A stretch of DNA of 64,000 bases from Scytonema sp045865695. GTDB lineage: Bacteria > Cyanobacteriota > Cyanobacteriia > Cyanobacteriales > Nostocaceae. The stretch is taken from the NCBI RefSeq assembly GCF_045865695.1, contig NZ_BAACAP010000243.1, positions 1-64,000 on the forward strand, written 5' to 3'. The notes beneath the pieces are model-generated. The model saw only the letters and a program-made list of their open reading frames with translations. It was not told where the DNA came from and searched no databases. A program made the translations under genes and the position numbers. How positions within the stretch are numbered: position 1 is the stretch's first letter; every line of letters starts with the position of its first letter. Below, piece by piece: positions 28,009-36,695 of the stretch.

Positions 28009-28611
28009 ATGCCATACAGTCAATTTACCATCGAACAAATAAAAAGTAACTTTGGAATTGTTATTTCTGAGCAATTTGGAGTTTTTGATGATATACCAGA
28101 AATAACTTATAGTGATTTTCTTGCTCAATCTCTTAAAGAATATTTACCTCTGGCATTGGCGATCGATACTGAAAAAGCACGTTCCGAACTAATTGTTATG
28201 CCTATTTTAGTAGAGATTAAAAGACAAATGGCATCACAAATTAGTATATTTTCTGGTAAAGACTTTACTGTAGATGTTACAAAAGGATTAAACGGATTTT
28301 GTGATTTTTTAATTAGTCTTTCTTCAGAACAAATAGTTATTGAAGCACCTGTTGTAACTCTAGTGGAAGCGAAAAATGATAATATTCAATCGGGTTTGGC
28401 ACAATGTATGGCAGAAATGATAGCTGCTCAAATTTTTAATGAAATTAAAGGAAACCCAATTAGTATGATTTATGGTGTAGTGACAACTGGCACTAACTGG
28501 AGGTTTTTGCGGTTGAAAGGTAATACTATAGAGATAGATTTTAATGAATATTTTATCAGTCAGGTAAGTAAAATACTGGGAATTTTGAAAAGTACGGTTA
28601 CTGCTCAGTGA
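28009..28611 (+). CDS. Conserved-type hypothetical protein with PD-(D/E)XK-like core
   Basis: A 200-residue protein. LNGFCDFLISLSSEQ followed by VVTLVEAKNDNIQSGLAQ gives D...E-x-K with the helix after it, the classic PD-(D/E)XK pattern of type I/III restriction-like nucleases. There is no membrane segment. It is the only plus-strand gene in this part of the island and lies next to the end of the first CRISPR array. It may be an orphan nuclease; no methylase partner is present. Confidence 0.5.
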   Translation: MPYSQFTIEQIKSNFGIVISEQFGVFDDIPEITYSDFLAQSLKEYLPLALAIDTEKARSELIVMPILVEIKRQMASQISIFSGKDFTVDVTKGLNGFCDFLISLSSEQIVIEAPVVTLVEAKNDNIQSGLAQCMAEMIAAQIFNEIKGNPISMIYGVVTTGTNWRFLRLKGNTIEIDFNEYFISQVSKILGILKSTVTAQ

Positions 28612-28721
28612 AAACTATATAACTCACGTAACTGCTGTTGTTCTTTGTATTTTCAGTTCTTTTTTAGCTTCTTCCCATGACACTGAGCCTTCAGCTTTTA
28701 ACTGCAAGTGCTACTATTCTT

Positions 28722-30085
28722 GTTTCCAATTATGCGCCTCCACATTGTTAGTGGAGACGCTGACTTATTACGCGATCGCCGCCGTTAATCCCGTTTCCAA
28801 TTATGCGCCTCCACATTGTTAGTGGAGACTAGTGTAATAAATTTGCATTCAGCAACTTATACACTGTTTCCAATTATGCGCCTCCACATTGTTAGTGGAG
28901 ACCTGCACCAAATAATTTTAATATCAAGGGTTTAAGAATTGTTTCCAATTATGCGCCTCCACATTGTTAGTGGAGACCAACTGACCTTTATCTCTTTACC
29001 TCTCAACTATTAGTTTCCAATTATGCGCCTCCACATTGTTAGTGGAGACCTAGGGAATTTCTATTGCCTTAAGGATGATACTGCGTTTCCAATTATGCGC
29101 CTCCACATTGTTAGTGGAGACTTTACTAAAAGCTATTGAGAAGAAGCCTGGGGTCACGTTTCCAATTATGCGCCTCCACATTGTTAGTGGAGACTTGCTC
29201 ATGGTTCCTACGCCTCTTGCTTACTTAAGTGGTTTCCAATTATGCGCCTCCACATTGTTAGTGGAGACCCAGTAGTAAGACAATAACCATTAGCGCACTA
29301 TAGGCTGTTTCCAATTATGCGCCTCCACATTGTTAGTGGAGACGATTTAGCAGCTAATCTCTACACCTGCTACAAGTCTGTGTTTCCAATTATGCGCCTC
29401 CACATTGTTAGTGGAGACGCAACTCCTTGTATGCTTCACGAGTGAACTCTTCTCGCTTGTTTCCAATTATGCGCCTCCACATTGTTAGTGGAGACATCTT
29501 GCGGTGTAATAGATGAGGTGTTACTAGATTGCGTTTCCAATTATGCGCCTCCACATTGTTAGTGGAGACGACGACGGGTTTACTCAAGTTGTCGAGGTTG
29601 CGGGTGTTTCCAATTATGCGCCTCCACATTGTTAGTGGAGACGGGCGTTTCACCTATTCCCAGCTTCGCCTTCGCCTTGGAGTTTCCAATTATGCGCCTC
29701 CACATTGTTAGTGGAGACGATGGATTTTCATGGTACGAGAAAATAGTATCCTTCGTTTCCAATTATGCGCCTCCACATTGTTAGTGGAGACTCGTAGGAT
29801 ACGTTCCCGGTGAAGGTGTCATCGATAGTTTCCAATTATGCGCCTCCACATTGTTAGTGGAGACCAAACAAAAAATATACTACGGAACATCATATGAGTT
29901 TCCAATTATGCGCCTCCACATTGTTAGTGGAGACAAGATTCGGGTAAGGTATTTGATAATCCAGAGTCAGAAGTTTCCAATTATGCGCCTCCACATTGTT
30001 AGTGGAGACCCACTTGAACAAAAAAACTCTAGAGTAGATAAATCCCCTGTTTCCAATTATGCGCCTCCACATTGTTAGTGGAGAC
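28722..30085 (-). CRISPR. CRISPR array 1: 19 repeats of 37 bp, 18 spacers
   Basis: Repeats start at 28722, 28793, 28866, 28941, 29013, 29085, 29158, 29232, 29307, 29382, 29459, 29533, 29606, 29682, 29755, 29828, 29898, 29973 and 30049. They look identical, starting GTTTCCAATTATGCGCC and ending TTAGTGGAGAC on the plus strand. Spacers are 33-40 bases. Read on the minus strand the repeat starts GTCTCCAC and ends ATAATTGGAAAC, with a CTCCAC/GTGGAG hairpin. This matches type III cyanobacterial repeats such as Synechocystis CRISPR2, so transcription should run leftward from a leader at the right side. It is downstream of the cas10 operon. Confidence 0.97.
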
Positions 30086-30351
30086 TGCGGGAGTTTAGAG
30101 AGCTTGCAGAACAAGACTTTTGACTACCATTTGCGCGAATCAAATAAAAAAGTACTGTTTGGGCGATCGCCTGTCAATATACCTCCTAAGAAAAATCTCT
30201 GTAAATCCAATCATAGCAGGGCTTTTGGAGTTTGCGCGAACCCCCATTTCAAGTAAAATGCTTCAAAGCTATGACTGATAAGCATTTGCAGGTTATATAA
30301 CAAGCGTTCGATAAATACATCCCCTGACTCGCTGTAAGAATCTTGCTTTAT
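30086..30351 (-). promoter_or_regulatory. Probable leader of CRISPR array 1
   Basis: There is no gene between the array and the CARF-HEPN gene. The A/T-rich region carries two copies of TTTGCGCGAA (about 30131 and 30231), a HIP1 site (about 30164) and T/A tracts, as expected for a leader feeding minus-strand transcription. No exact promoter was assigned. Confidence 0.6.
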
Positions 30352-32091
30352 TCATCTAAGGCTATCAGCAATTTTCTTCAATTTTTCATACAATTTATCG
30401 CGCTCGTAAGGTATTCCTAATACATTAATCGCTGCTAAAAAGGGTTGTTTCACATCCTGATTGTAAACATCCATTACATTAATGGTACTTGGTCGATCGT
30501 CTAAACCAAGCAAATACTTAACAGTACTCATCTCATTCATCCCGCGCAGATTGTGCATCAATTGATTTCGCAAGTCATTTTCATGCTCTCTAGCATCATT
30601 ACACGACCAAATGAGATTTTTCCATAGATTTAATTCAGGTCTGAGTTGCTGTAACCACTTTAGCATTATAGAATTTTTGTTTGTATTAAATTTTGACTCC
30701 TGAGTTTTGCGATCGCGATAACTAGCTTTATCTATATTGAGAGGAAATTTAAGTTTCTTCATTATATTTTCTTTAATTGTATTTAAGTCATCAAGAGGAG
30801 ATAACTGTAGTTTTTTGTTCAACTCAGTCTCTGTTATCAGAAATAAACCTTTTTCATCCCATTGTAAAAAATCCGATAGAGAAACTCCTTGATACGAATC
30901 AGATAAGTTACCCACTTCATGGAGAATAGCTGTCTTTAAAAAAGTTTCTTGCGTTGCAGCCAGTAAAGCAACTCCCTGAAGATAATTTTTTTGTTTTAGG
31001 CAAAACCCAATTAAATCTAAACTATTAACTATTCGTTGAATAGCATTTAAGATTTTAAAGTCCTCTTGACTACCCACAACACTTTTTAAGTCGTCTTCAC
31101 TATTTATTACAACACTATTTAAATCGTCTTCGCTACTTTTAGTTACATCATTTAAATTAAAAAACTTTATTATTTTTTCTAATTCATCTATGCTTTCTTG
31201 GGAAGATCTTCCTGCATCCAGAACAATTTTAAGTGCTGCACCGGGAAACCCACTGAAAACGAGTTGTTTAGCTTTTTCAATTTGAAGACTACGCCGATAT
31301 TCTGAGGTTTTGTTACTAACTTCTTCTGGCTTAGATTGTTTTATAGTTTCTGATTCAAATTTTACTTCATCTGCTTCTATCTGTTTTTTGGATGTAATAT
31401 CATAATATTGATTACTTAATATAAATTTAACATTTTGAAATCGATTTAAACCAATGAATTGTATGGCCGATGAAATAGCTGGTGTACCAGCTTGATGGCT
31501 AATATAGACTTCTGGTTGTTTCAGTGGAAGCTGAGGAGAAATATCTTGCTCAAAAAGATTTTCAACGAGCGATAATGTCTCATTCCAGTGGTCTAATCCT
31601 TTTCCAAATTTTGGTTGTAAGCAGAAAAAACTCTTTTCTGGATTGAAGGAAGAAGTCAGAATATTTTGAAACTTATTTTGGAAATACCAAGTCAGTATTT
31701 TTCTGAGTTTACAGGTATCTTGCCAAAATGGGCAATAATCTTTCTCTCTTTGTTGAGCTTGAAAAATATCTTCTTGATCGGTTAAAATAACAATAATTCG
31801 ATCTAATTTAATATTATTTTTATCAAAATATTGAAAATAAGTATTGAAAAGTGGAAATTCTAAATCCGATATATAATTCTTAGTTTTCTCTTCATAGACT
31901 ATACCTAATACTCTTGATGGTACGGGATACAGCCTTGTGATTCTGTCTCTTTCAACACTGATAAAAATATCGATATCGTAACTAATTTCAGTATTTCCTT
32001 TTTCTAATACTTCATAATAAAATTCTTCCCAATTCTGATTATTTTTGAGTTGAACATCGCTGTTTCCAGTTGTCACAATCCAAACTTTCAT
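30352..32091 (-). CDS. CARF-HEPN type III effector nuclease (Csm6/Csx1-like)
   Basis: A 579-residue protein. The N-terminal CARF domain (about 1-240) starts MKVWIVTTGNSDVQL and has SHQAGTPAISSAIQF at 199-212, the ligand-site glycine/threonine motif of CARF proteins. The C-terminal helical part carries R508-NQLM-H513, the R-x4-H motif of HEPN ribonucleases. Such proteins bind cyclic oligoadenylate made by Cas10 and then cut RNA nonspecifically. It is the last gene of the leftward type III operon, 54 bases after the RAMP gene. Assignment to a particular subfamily is not attempted. Confidence 0.75.
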   Translation of the reverse strand: MKVWIVTTGNSDVQLKNNQNWEEFYYEVLEKGNTEISYDIDIFISVERDRITRLYPVPSRVLGIVYEEKTKNYISDLEFPLFNTYFQYFDKNNIKLDRIIVILTDQEDIFQAQQREKDYCPFWQDTCKLRKILTWYFQNKFQNILTSSFNPEKSFFCLQPKFGKGLDHWNETLSLVENLFEQDISPQLPLKQPEVYISHQAGTPAISSAIQFIGLNRFQNVKFILSNQYYDITSKKQIEADEVKFESETIKQSKPEEVSNKTSEYRRSLQIEKAKQLVFSGFPGAALKIVLDAGRSSQESIDELEKIIKFFNLNDVTKSSEDDLNSVVINSEDDLKSVVGSQEDFKILNAIQRIVNSLDLIGFCLKQKNYLQGVALLAATQETFLKTAILHEVGNLSDSYQGVSLSDFLQWDEKGLFLITETELNKKLQLSPLDDLNTIKENIMKKLKFPLNIDKASYRDRKTQESKFNTNKNSIMLKWLQQLRPELNLWKNLIWSCNDAREHENDLRNQLMHNLRGMNEMSTVKYLLGLDDRPSTINVMDVYNQDVKQPFLAAINVLGIPYERDKLYEKLKKIADSLR

Positions 32092-32145
32092 AAGACTGAC
32101 TCCTTGACTGTTAAGAAGTTAAATAGAAAGGCTGTGCCGCACCAG

Positions 32146-34101
32146 CTACCAAACTCGACTGAACTCACTTTCATTCTCTAAAAACTCTAGAAATTTTAGT
32201 GTTTGTTGAGATGTATCGGGGAAAATAGTCAAGACTTCAATGAACTCTTTATCTGTTTTACTCAAAGCCTTTTCATTAGTCACAAAATTAGGATACATAC
32301 GATGCCAAATTCGTCCTGTTGACATAGGTTTTGAATTTTGTTGACCCCCTGCTAAAACATGAGGGTTTCTGATTGTGTCTTTACCTCTATATTCATAGTG
32401 TAACCAATCAATTGCAAGACTTTTCCCATCTTCCACTTTACGTCCCCAAACTTGTACTTTTGGCGAGTACCAAGCTTCACGCCATTTTTCTATACCAGTA
32501 TTACTAGTCTCTGTACTTAAATTAACTATTGGATTTTGTGGACGTTTAGGACGGGATATCAGCCCAATATTATTAACTTGTTTAGGTGAACCAGGTGTAT
32601 TTATAGAAGGATTGTTTGATAATTTTGTAGATTGAGTCAGATCTCGATTTACTTGTTTATCTTTTGGAATCCAAAGACGGAGTAAATTACGAGTGTGGTT
32701 AATCAACTCTGCAACATCTTCTTTTAGGTTAATAATAGGATAATATACAGTATCATCAAGAAACTCCCAATGGCAACCAATAGTTTGTCTTTTATAAGAG
32801 CGATAAAACTCCTTATGACAAATTCTTCTCCATGACTTTCCGAAACCTCCAAGCATAAGCGAAAATTGAATTAAAGCTTTAGCTGTTTCTCGTAATCGTT
32901 GTCTTTGAACATCATCAATTTGACGATGCATACAAAATATTTTTAAGACTCCTGTATGTAATTGATAATATCTTTTTTCATCTTCATACTTAATTTGAGA
33001 TGGATCGAAGTCAAAATTAACTCCTAGCAATCCGACAATCGAACCATCACCAGAAAAACCACCCCATAATTCTCTTGTAATATCTTTAGCGGTTGCTTCG
33101 TTAGTTAATCCTCCTAATAAGCGCAAAGTATGACCTCGCAAAGCTGCTTTAAACATATTAGGTCGAAATTCTTTGGTTCTATCAACTAATTGTGATGTTC
33201 CTCCTTGTCCTTTCAGCTTTACTTGGAATAATAGATTATCTTTAACAACTTCTTGCTCGATTTCTTTAAAGTATCCATAACCAGCACTAACCCGCGAACC
33301 AATTCCCATCGCTAAGGTTTTTTTCCATATATTTTCAATTTTCTTCCATTCATCTTCTGATAATTTCTGAGTACTGGAAATACCAAATCTTAATTTAACT
33401 TGACGCAAAGATATTTGCGTTTTTGCGCCATCTTTGAAATCATCACTAATGACTTGTTTTTCTTCCTGGCAATGGATAACATCTACTAATCCTTGTGTCC
33501 AATCCATACTAACTGGGTATGCACCGTGAAAGCGTAAAATACCGGGTTTACTACTGCCATCAGCTAATTTTTCTCCGCAATAGCTGTTTGTTTGTTGGTT
33601 TCCATACATATCAATACAAACACGTCGAAAAGCTCCTTTCATACTTGTACCAGGAAAGTATGGAAAGCCTTTAGCATTTATTACTGGAAGAATTACGCTT
33701 TCATCTTGTCCGCTATTGGTTACTAAACGCCAACTAATTGTATATTCCCATGTTTTCACATTTAAGCCAAATTTAGGGAATTCTAATGGGGTGTCTTGTG
33801 ATAATGTTGGAGCAGTAGCTTGAGTGGGACGTGCAAAAGCTGGATTATTTGGAGTAGAGCGTGCTGTTGCAGGGTTGGTTGCTGGATTTTTTTTGTGGCG
33901 GGGTTGTGGACGAGAGACAAATGAGGAAGTAGATGGATTTATATTGGGTTGTTGGTTTCCTGTTGGAAAAACTCCCTTTGTCCATTCATTGACCCATTTA
34001 TGAGCATCTTGATATGTTCCTTTATTTCGCTCGATTCGATGAATTTGACAGCGACTATCAATTTGGGCGCGAAACATCATGGGGACGTTATCTTGATTCA
34101 T
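32146..34101 (-). CDS. Large RAMP-superfamily protein of type III-B (Cmr6/TIGR03986-like)
   Basis: A 651-residue protein, about twice a normal Cmr6. A Pro/Thr-rich, probably disordered segment (about 45-110) precedes a RAMP domain with FPYFPGTSMKGAFRRVC, the conserved loop of Cmr/Csm backbone subunits. A second RAMP-like part includes IVGLLGVNFDF and LMLGGFGKSWRR. A basic C-terminal extension follows. No separate cmr1 or cmr6 exists in the operon, so this protein may stand in for both. TIGR03986 is suggested from memory of that cyanobacterial family. Confidence 0.65.
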   Translation of the reverse strand: MNQDNVPMMFRAQIDSRCQIHRIERNKGTYQDAHKWVNEWTKGVFPTGNQQPNINPSTSSFVSRPQPRHKKNPATNPATARSTPNNPAFARPTQATAPTLSQDTPLEFPKFGLNVKTWEYTISWRLVTNSGQDESVILPVINAKGFPYFPGTSMKGAFRRVCIDMYGNQQTNSYCGEKLADGSSKPGILRFHGAYPVSMDWTQGLVDVIHCQEEKQVISDDFKDGAKTQISLRQVKLRFGISSTQKLSEDEWKKIENIWKKTLAMGIGSRVSAGYGYFKEIEQEVVKDNLLFQVKLKGQGGTSQLVDRTKEFRPNMFKAALRGHTLRLLGGLTNEATAKDITRELWGGFSGDGSIVGLLGVNFDFDPSQIKYEDEKRYYQLHTGVLKIFCMHRQIDDVQRQRLRETAKALIQFSLMLGGFGKSWRRICHKEFYRSYKRQTIGCHWEFLDDTVYYPIINLKEDVAELINHTRNLLRLWIPKDKQVNRDLTQSTKLSNNPSINTPGSPKQVNNIGLISRPKRPQNPIVNLSTETSNTGIEKWREAWYSPKVQVWGRKVEDGKSLAIDWLHYEYRGKDTIRNPHVLAGGQQNSKPMSTGRIWHRMYPNFVTNEKALSKTDKEFIEVLTIFPDTSQQTLKFLEFLENESEFSRVW

Positions 34102-34152
34102 TTTGATTACCTTAATTCATGAGATAATAATTATTTTTGAGAGGAAATTTGT

Positions 34153-34205
34153 AGAGTTGGGTTTTATCGAGCAAATGTTGGGTTGAGGAACGAAACCCAA
34201 CCTAC
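34153..34205. repeat. Inverted dispersed repeat (GTTGGGTT...AACCCAAC)
   Basis: GTTGGGTTTTATCGAGCAA, then ATGTTGGGTTGAGGAACGAA and ACCCAACCTAC form a stem-loop between cmr5 and the RAMP gene. The motif GTTGAGGAACGAAACCCAAC also occurs inverted at about 11817-11841. It probably affects expression only by mRNA structure. Confidence 0.65.
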
Positions 34206-34213
34206 TCTATGAT

Positions 34214-34702
34214 TTATTTCTCTGGCTTCTCTGATTTTTTATAACGCTGCGTCCACCAAATTAAACTATCGCAAAATTGAGTTAAGACTGCTAAAGTGAC
34301 TCTTTGATGTTCGATAGGGAAATGCTTTTTATCCCAAAGCTGATTTGTCATATTCTGAATATCTTCAGTCTCAAAATTTCCGTTGCGATCGCGACGTATA
34401 GATTCTCCGTTCCGAAGATTATTTTTCTTATCGTTGGGAATTTCTGGTTCTGGAACTTTTATTCCAGCAATTTTCATAATTTTGACTAATTCTTTCCATG
34501 TTGCTAGCCAAAATTCTCCTTTTTTATAATCATCTTCATTCTTGGGTTTATTCATCAAGCGCAAATGCTCTCCCCAAAAGCGTTCTAAACCATAAGTTAC
34601 AGTCACGCGCATTTTATGGGATTCGTTTAAAACATCTTTGTCACGATATTTGAGCGTAAGATCTTGTGCTTTTCTATCTAAATCAAATGAATGCCAAGCC
34701 AT
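34214..34702 (-). CDS. cmr5: Small subunit of type III-B complex (Cmr5-like)
   Basis: A 162-residue, mostly helical and charged protein placed between cmr4 and the large RAMP gene, exactly where cmr5 is expected. WHSFDLDRKAQDLTLKYRD and FPIEHQRVTLAVLTQFCDSL are amphipathic helices as in Cmr5/Csm2. Sequence identity to known Cmr5 is not obvious by eye, so the call leans on position, size and composition. Confidence 0.55.
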   Translation of the reverse strand: MAWHSFDLDRKAQDLTLKYRDKDVLNESHKMRVTVTYGLERFWGEHLRLMNKPKNEDDYKKGEFWLATWKELVKIMKIAGIKVPEPEIPNDKKNNLRNGESIRRDRNGNFETEDIQNMTNQLWDKKHFPIEHQRVTLAVLTQFCDSLIWWTQRYKKSEKPEK

Positions 34703-34761
34703 ATTTTTCCTTTACTGTATACTTTGATAACGCACAGGACATTTAATTATTATTCTTATTG

Positions 34762-35652
34762 TTAAGATTCAATCATTTTTACTGTTACATAACAGTGACC
34801 AAAACCAATTGATTCTAATCCACCTAAATAAATTTCACCTTCCATTTTCCCTTCGATGGGTTTCCAATCTTGAGGAGGATACTTTTTATCTTTTTTAATA
34901 GCAATAGGAAATGCTAAAATAGTTCCTTCTGGTAAAGCTTCAGTATTAAAGAATTGTCCTTGCTTCGCCTTTTTCTCATTATCCTCTAAAGCTACACGGC
35001 TTTGACGGTACAAAGCCATATCATGAATCATTGCCATATCATTATCATCAACTAAAACAGCAGGCAATTTTTTCTTCTCTCCATTTTCCTCTAATGGAAA
35101 CCAATCTGATAAATCTTGGTGAGATTCTAATTCTAAAAATCCAAGATTAAAGAAGAGAAATTTTTTGCCTTTGTCTTCTCCATTTTGAGATATTAATGCT
35201 TTCTCCCACAATTTTGTAGAGGCGGTATAAGGATCGGGTAGTTTTATCTCTTTGCTTAAACCAGCAATACGTTGATATTTCTTTAGCAAACTCGGACAGC
35301 TAACCCAAACAATAGGTTGTCCCGGACAGAATACAGGTAGCCAAACAATTGAAGCATGCTCTAATTTAATTAAAGCTTCACTAGTACTATCTTTTTCACC
35401 TTGTCTTGACTCTCTCCCATACCATATTTCTTCATGGATTGCTGGTAAAATATTATTTTTTTCTTCTAAAAATTTACGATATTGTCGCATCTCAGAACGA
35501 AAACGACCGCGAATTGAACTTCCAATAATCAATCCTGTGTTTGTAAATTGGTCGCGGAAAATCAAGTTTAAATTACCATTTTCTTCCCCTGCTGTTGCAC
35601 CGACATGAACGGGGGCTAAAGTTTCAATAATACCGTAGGCTTTCTGATACAT
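34762..35652 (-). CDS. cmr4: Type III-B RAMP protein Cmr4
   Basis: A 296-residue RAMP. IIETLAPVHVGATAGEENG is the typical Cmr4/Csm3 start (P-x-H-x-G). TGLIIGSSIRGRFRSEM is the G-S-S-x-(K/R)-G loop and IYLGGLESIGFGHCYV the C-terminal glycine-rich loop. Cmr4 forms the repeated backbone that measures and cuts target RNA every six bases. Its first base overlaps the last base of cmr3, so translation is coupled. Confidence 0.75.
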   Translation of the reverse strand: MYQKAYGIIETLAPVHVGATAGEENGNLNLIFRDQFTNTGLIIGSSIRGRFRSEMRQYRKFLEEKNNILPAIHEEIWYGRESRQGEKDSTSEALIKLEHASIVWLPVFCPGQPIVWVSCPSLLKKYQRIAGLSKEIKLPDPYTASTKLWEKALISQNGEDKGKKFLFFNLGFLELESHQDLSDWFPLEENGEKKKLPAVLVDDNDMAMIHDMALYRQSRVALEDNEKKAKQGQFFNTEALPEGTILAFPIAIKKDKKYPPQDWKPIEGKMEGEIYLGGLESIGFGHCYVTVKMIES

Positions 35653-36695
35653 TAAGCAACTCCTTGTTCTATTTTTTCAATATCTAAACCAGTAATATGA
35701 ATTGGCAAACACAAGCCAGAACCAATACGTTTTAAGCTAAAACCTTCATTGGGAAACCAATTATCTGGAAATTGACTCCAAGACAAACCAAGTGTTTTAT
35801 CCAATATATACACGCTTCCTTGGGGAACTGCATAACGTCCGCGTCCGAGTCTTCCGGCTGTACTGTAACGATGAGGTATTGGTTTATCTGTTAATAGCTT
35901 GGGATTATCTTTGTCAATGGGAAAATCGGGATGTTGGGGAGTCCGAAAGGAAAAGCGTGTAGAACCCCAAACAGCAGGTGTTATTATTGCAAAAGCTCGT
36001 TGAATGGGTTCTTGTAAAAGTTTATTCAGTTTCTCATTTTTTATTTCCTGTGATTCTATTTCTACAAGATGTTTTTCACCACCAAATCGATACCAACCAT
36101 CTGCTATTTTATGGCTTGAAAGATATATCAAACAGGTATCTTCCTTCATTTGTACTGCATTTTCTAGAAATAAACCATTTTCTTCTAAAGTATGGCGCTC
36201 TTCGTCTTTCATCTTGGGATGAAGCATAGGAATACTATACCAAGGAGCTTTTTTACACGTTGGGTTTTGAGATCCCCAAGAATTAATGGTCTGCCATGTA
36301 AAAGCTGGTTCTAATTTGTCTTCGTCTTCTTGATACTGTCTGTGACGTTGCCAATCTCCTTCTTGATTTAATACCCATTCATCTTTTTCTTGGTCTTTAC
36401 CAATTATTTGATGCCAAGGAATTGGTACATAAAAGTTTTGCTCTTGTCCAGATTGCGCCCAAAATGCTCCTGCTACATAGAGGTTTTCTTTTAAATCTTG
36501 ATGATGTTCGTCTTTCTCCGTTTGACTAATGTCATTTCTGTTCTTATTAGCACTAAAAAATATACCAGATAAGGTTGCTGCACTTGGTGGAAATTTTTCT
36601 CCAGAACGTCCAACTAAATTTTCTGGTGATAAAAATGCACCTGCACTCCCATATAAAAAACCTAAAGGTTTGAGGATGATAAGGTATTTGAACAT
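35652..36695 (-). CDS. cmr3: Type III-B protein Cmr3
   Basis: A RAMP protein of about 347 residues from the ATG at 36695. LKPLGFLYGSAGAFLSPENL followed by GEKFPPSAATLSGIFFSA is the Cmr3 N-terminus, and TAGRLGRGRYAVPQGSVYIL the glycine-rich region. Cmr3 binds the 5' tag of the crRNA together with Cas10. The start 12 codons upstream at 36731 is also open, but the shorter form begins at the conserved strand. It overlaps cas10 by 34 bases. Confidence 0.75.
   Translation of the reverse strand: MFKYLIILKPLGFLYGSAGAFLSPENLVGRSGEKFPPSAATLSGIFFSANKNRNDISQTEKDEHHQDLKENLYVAGAFWAQSGQEQNFYVPIPWHQIIGKDQEKDEWVLNQEGDWQRHRQYQEDEDKLEPAFTWQTINSWGSQNPTCKKAPWYSIPMLHPKMKDEERHTLEENGLFLENAVQMKEDTCLIYLSSHKIADGWYRFGGEKHLVEIESQEIKNEKLNKLLQEPIQRAFAIITPAVWGSTRFSFRTPQHPDFPIDKDNPKLLTDKPIPHRYSTAGRLGRGRYAVPQGSVYILDKTLGLSWSQFPDNWFPNEGFSLKRIGSGLCLPIHITGLDIEKIEQGVA

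Noticed and set aside
29075..30256. Open frames through CRISPR array 1
   Set aside because: They consist of translated repeats and spacers.
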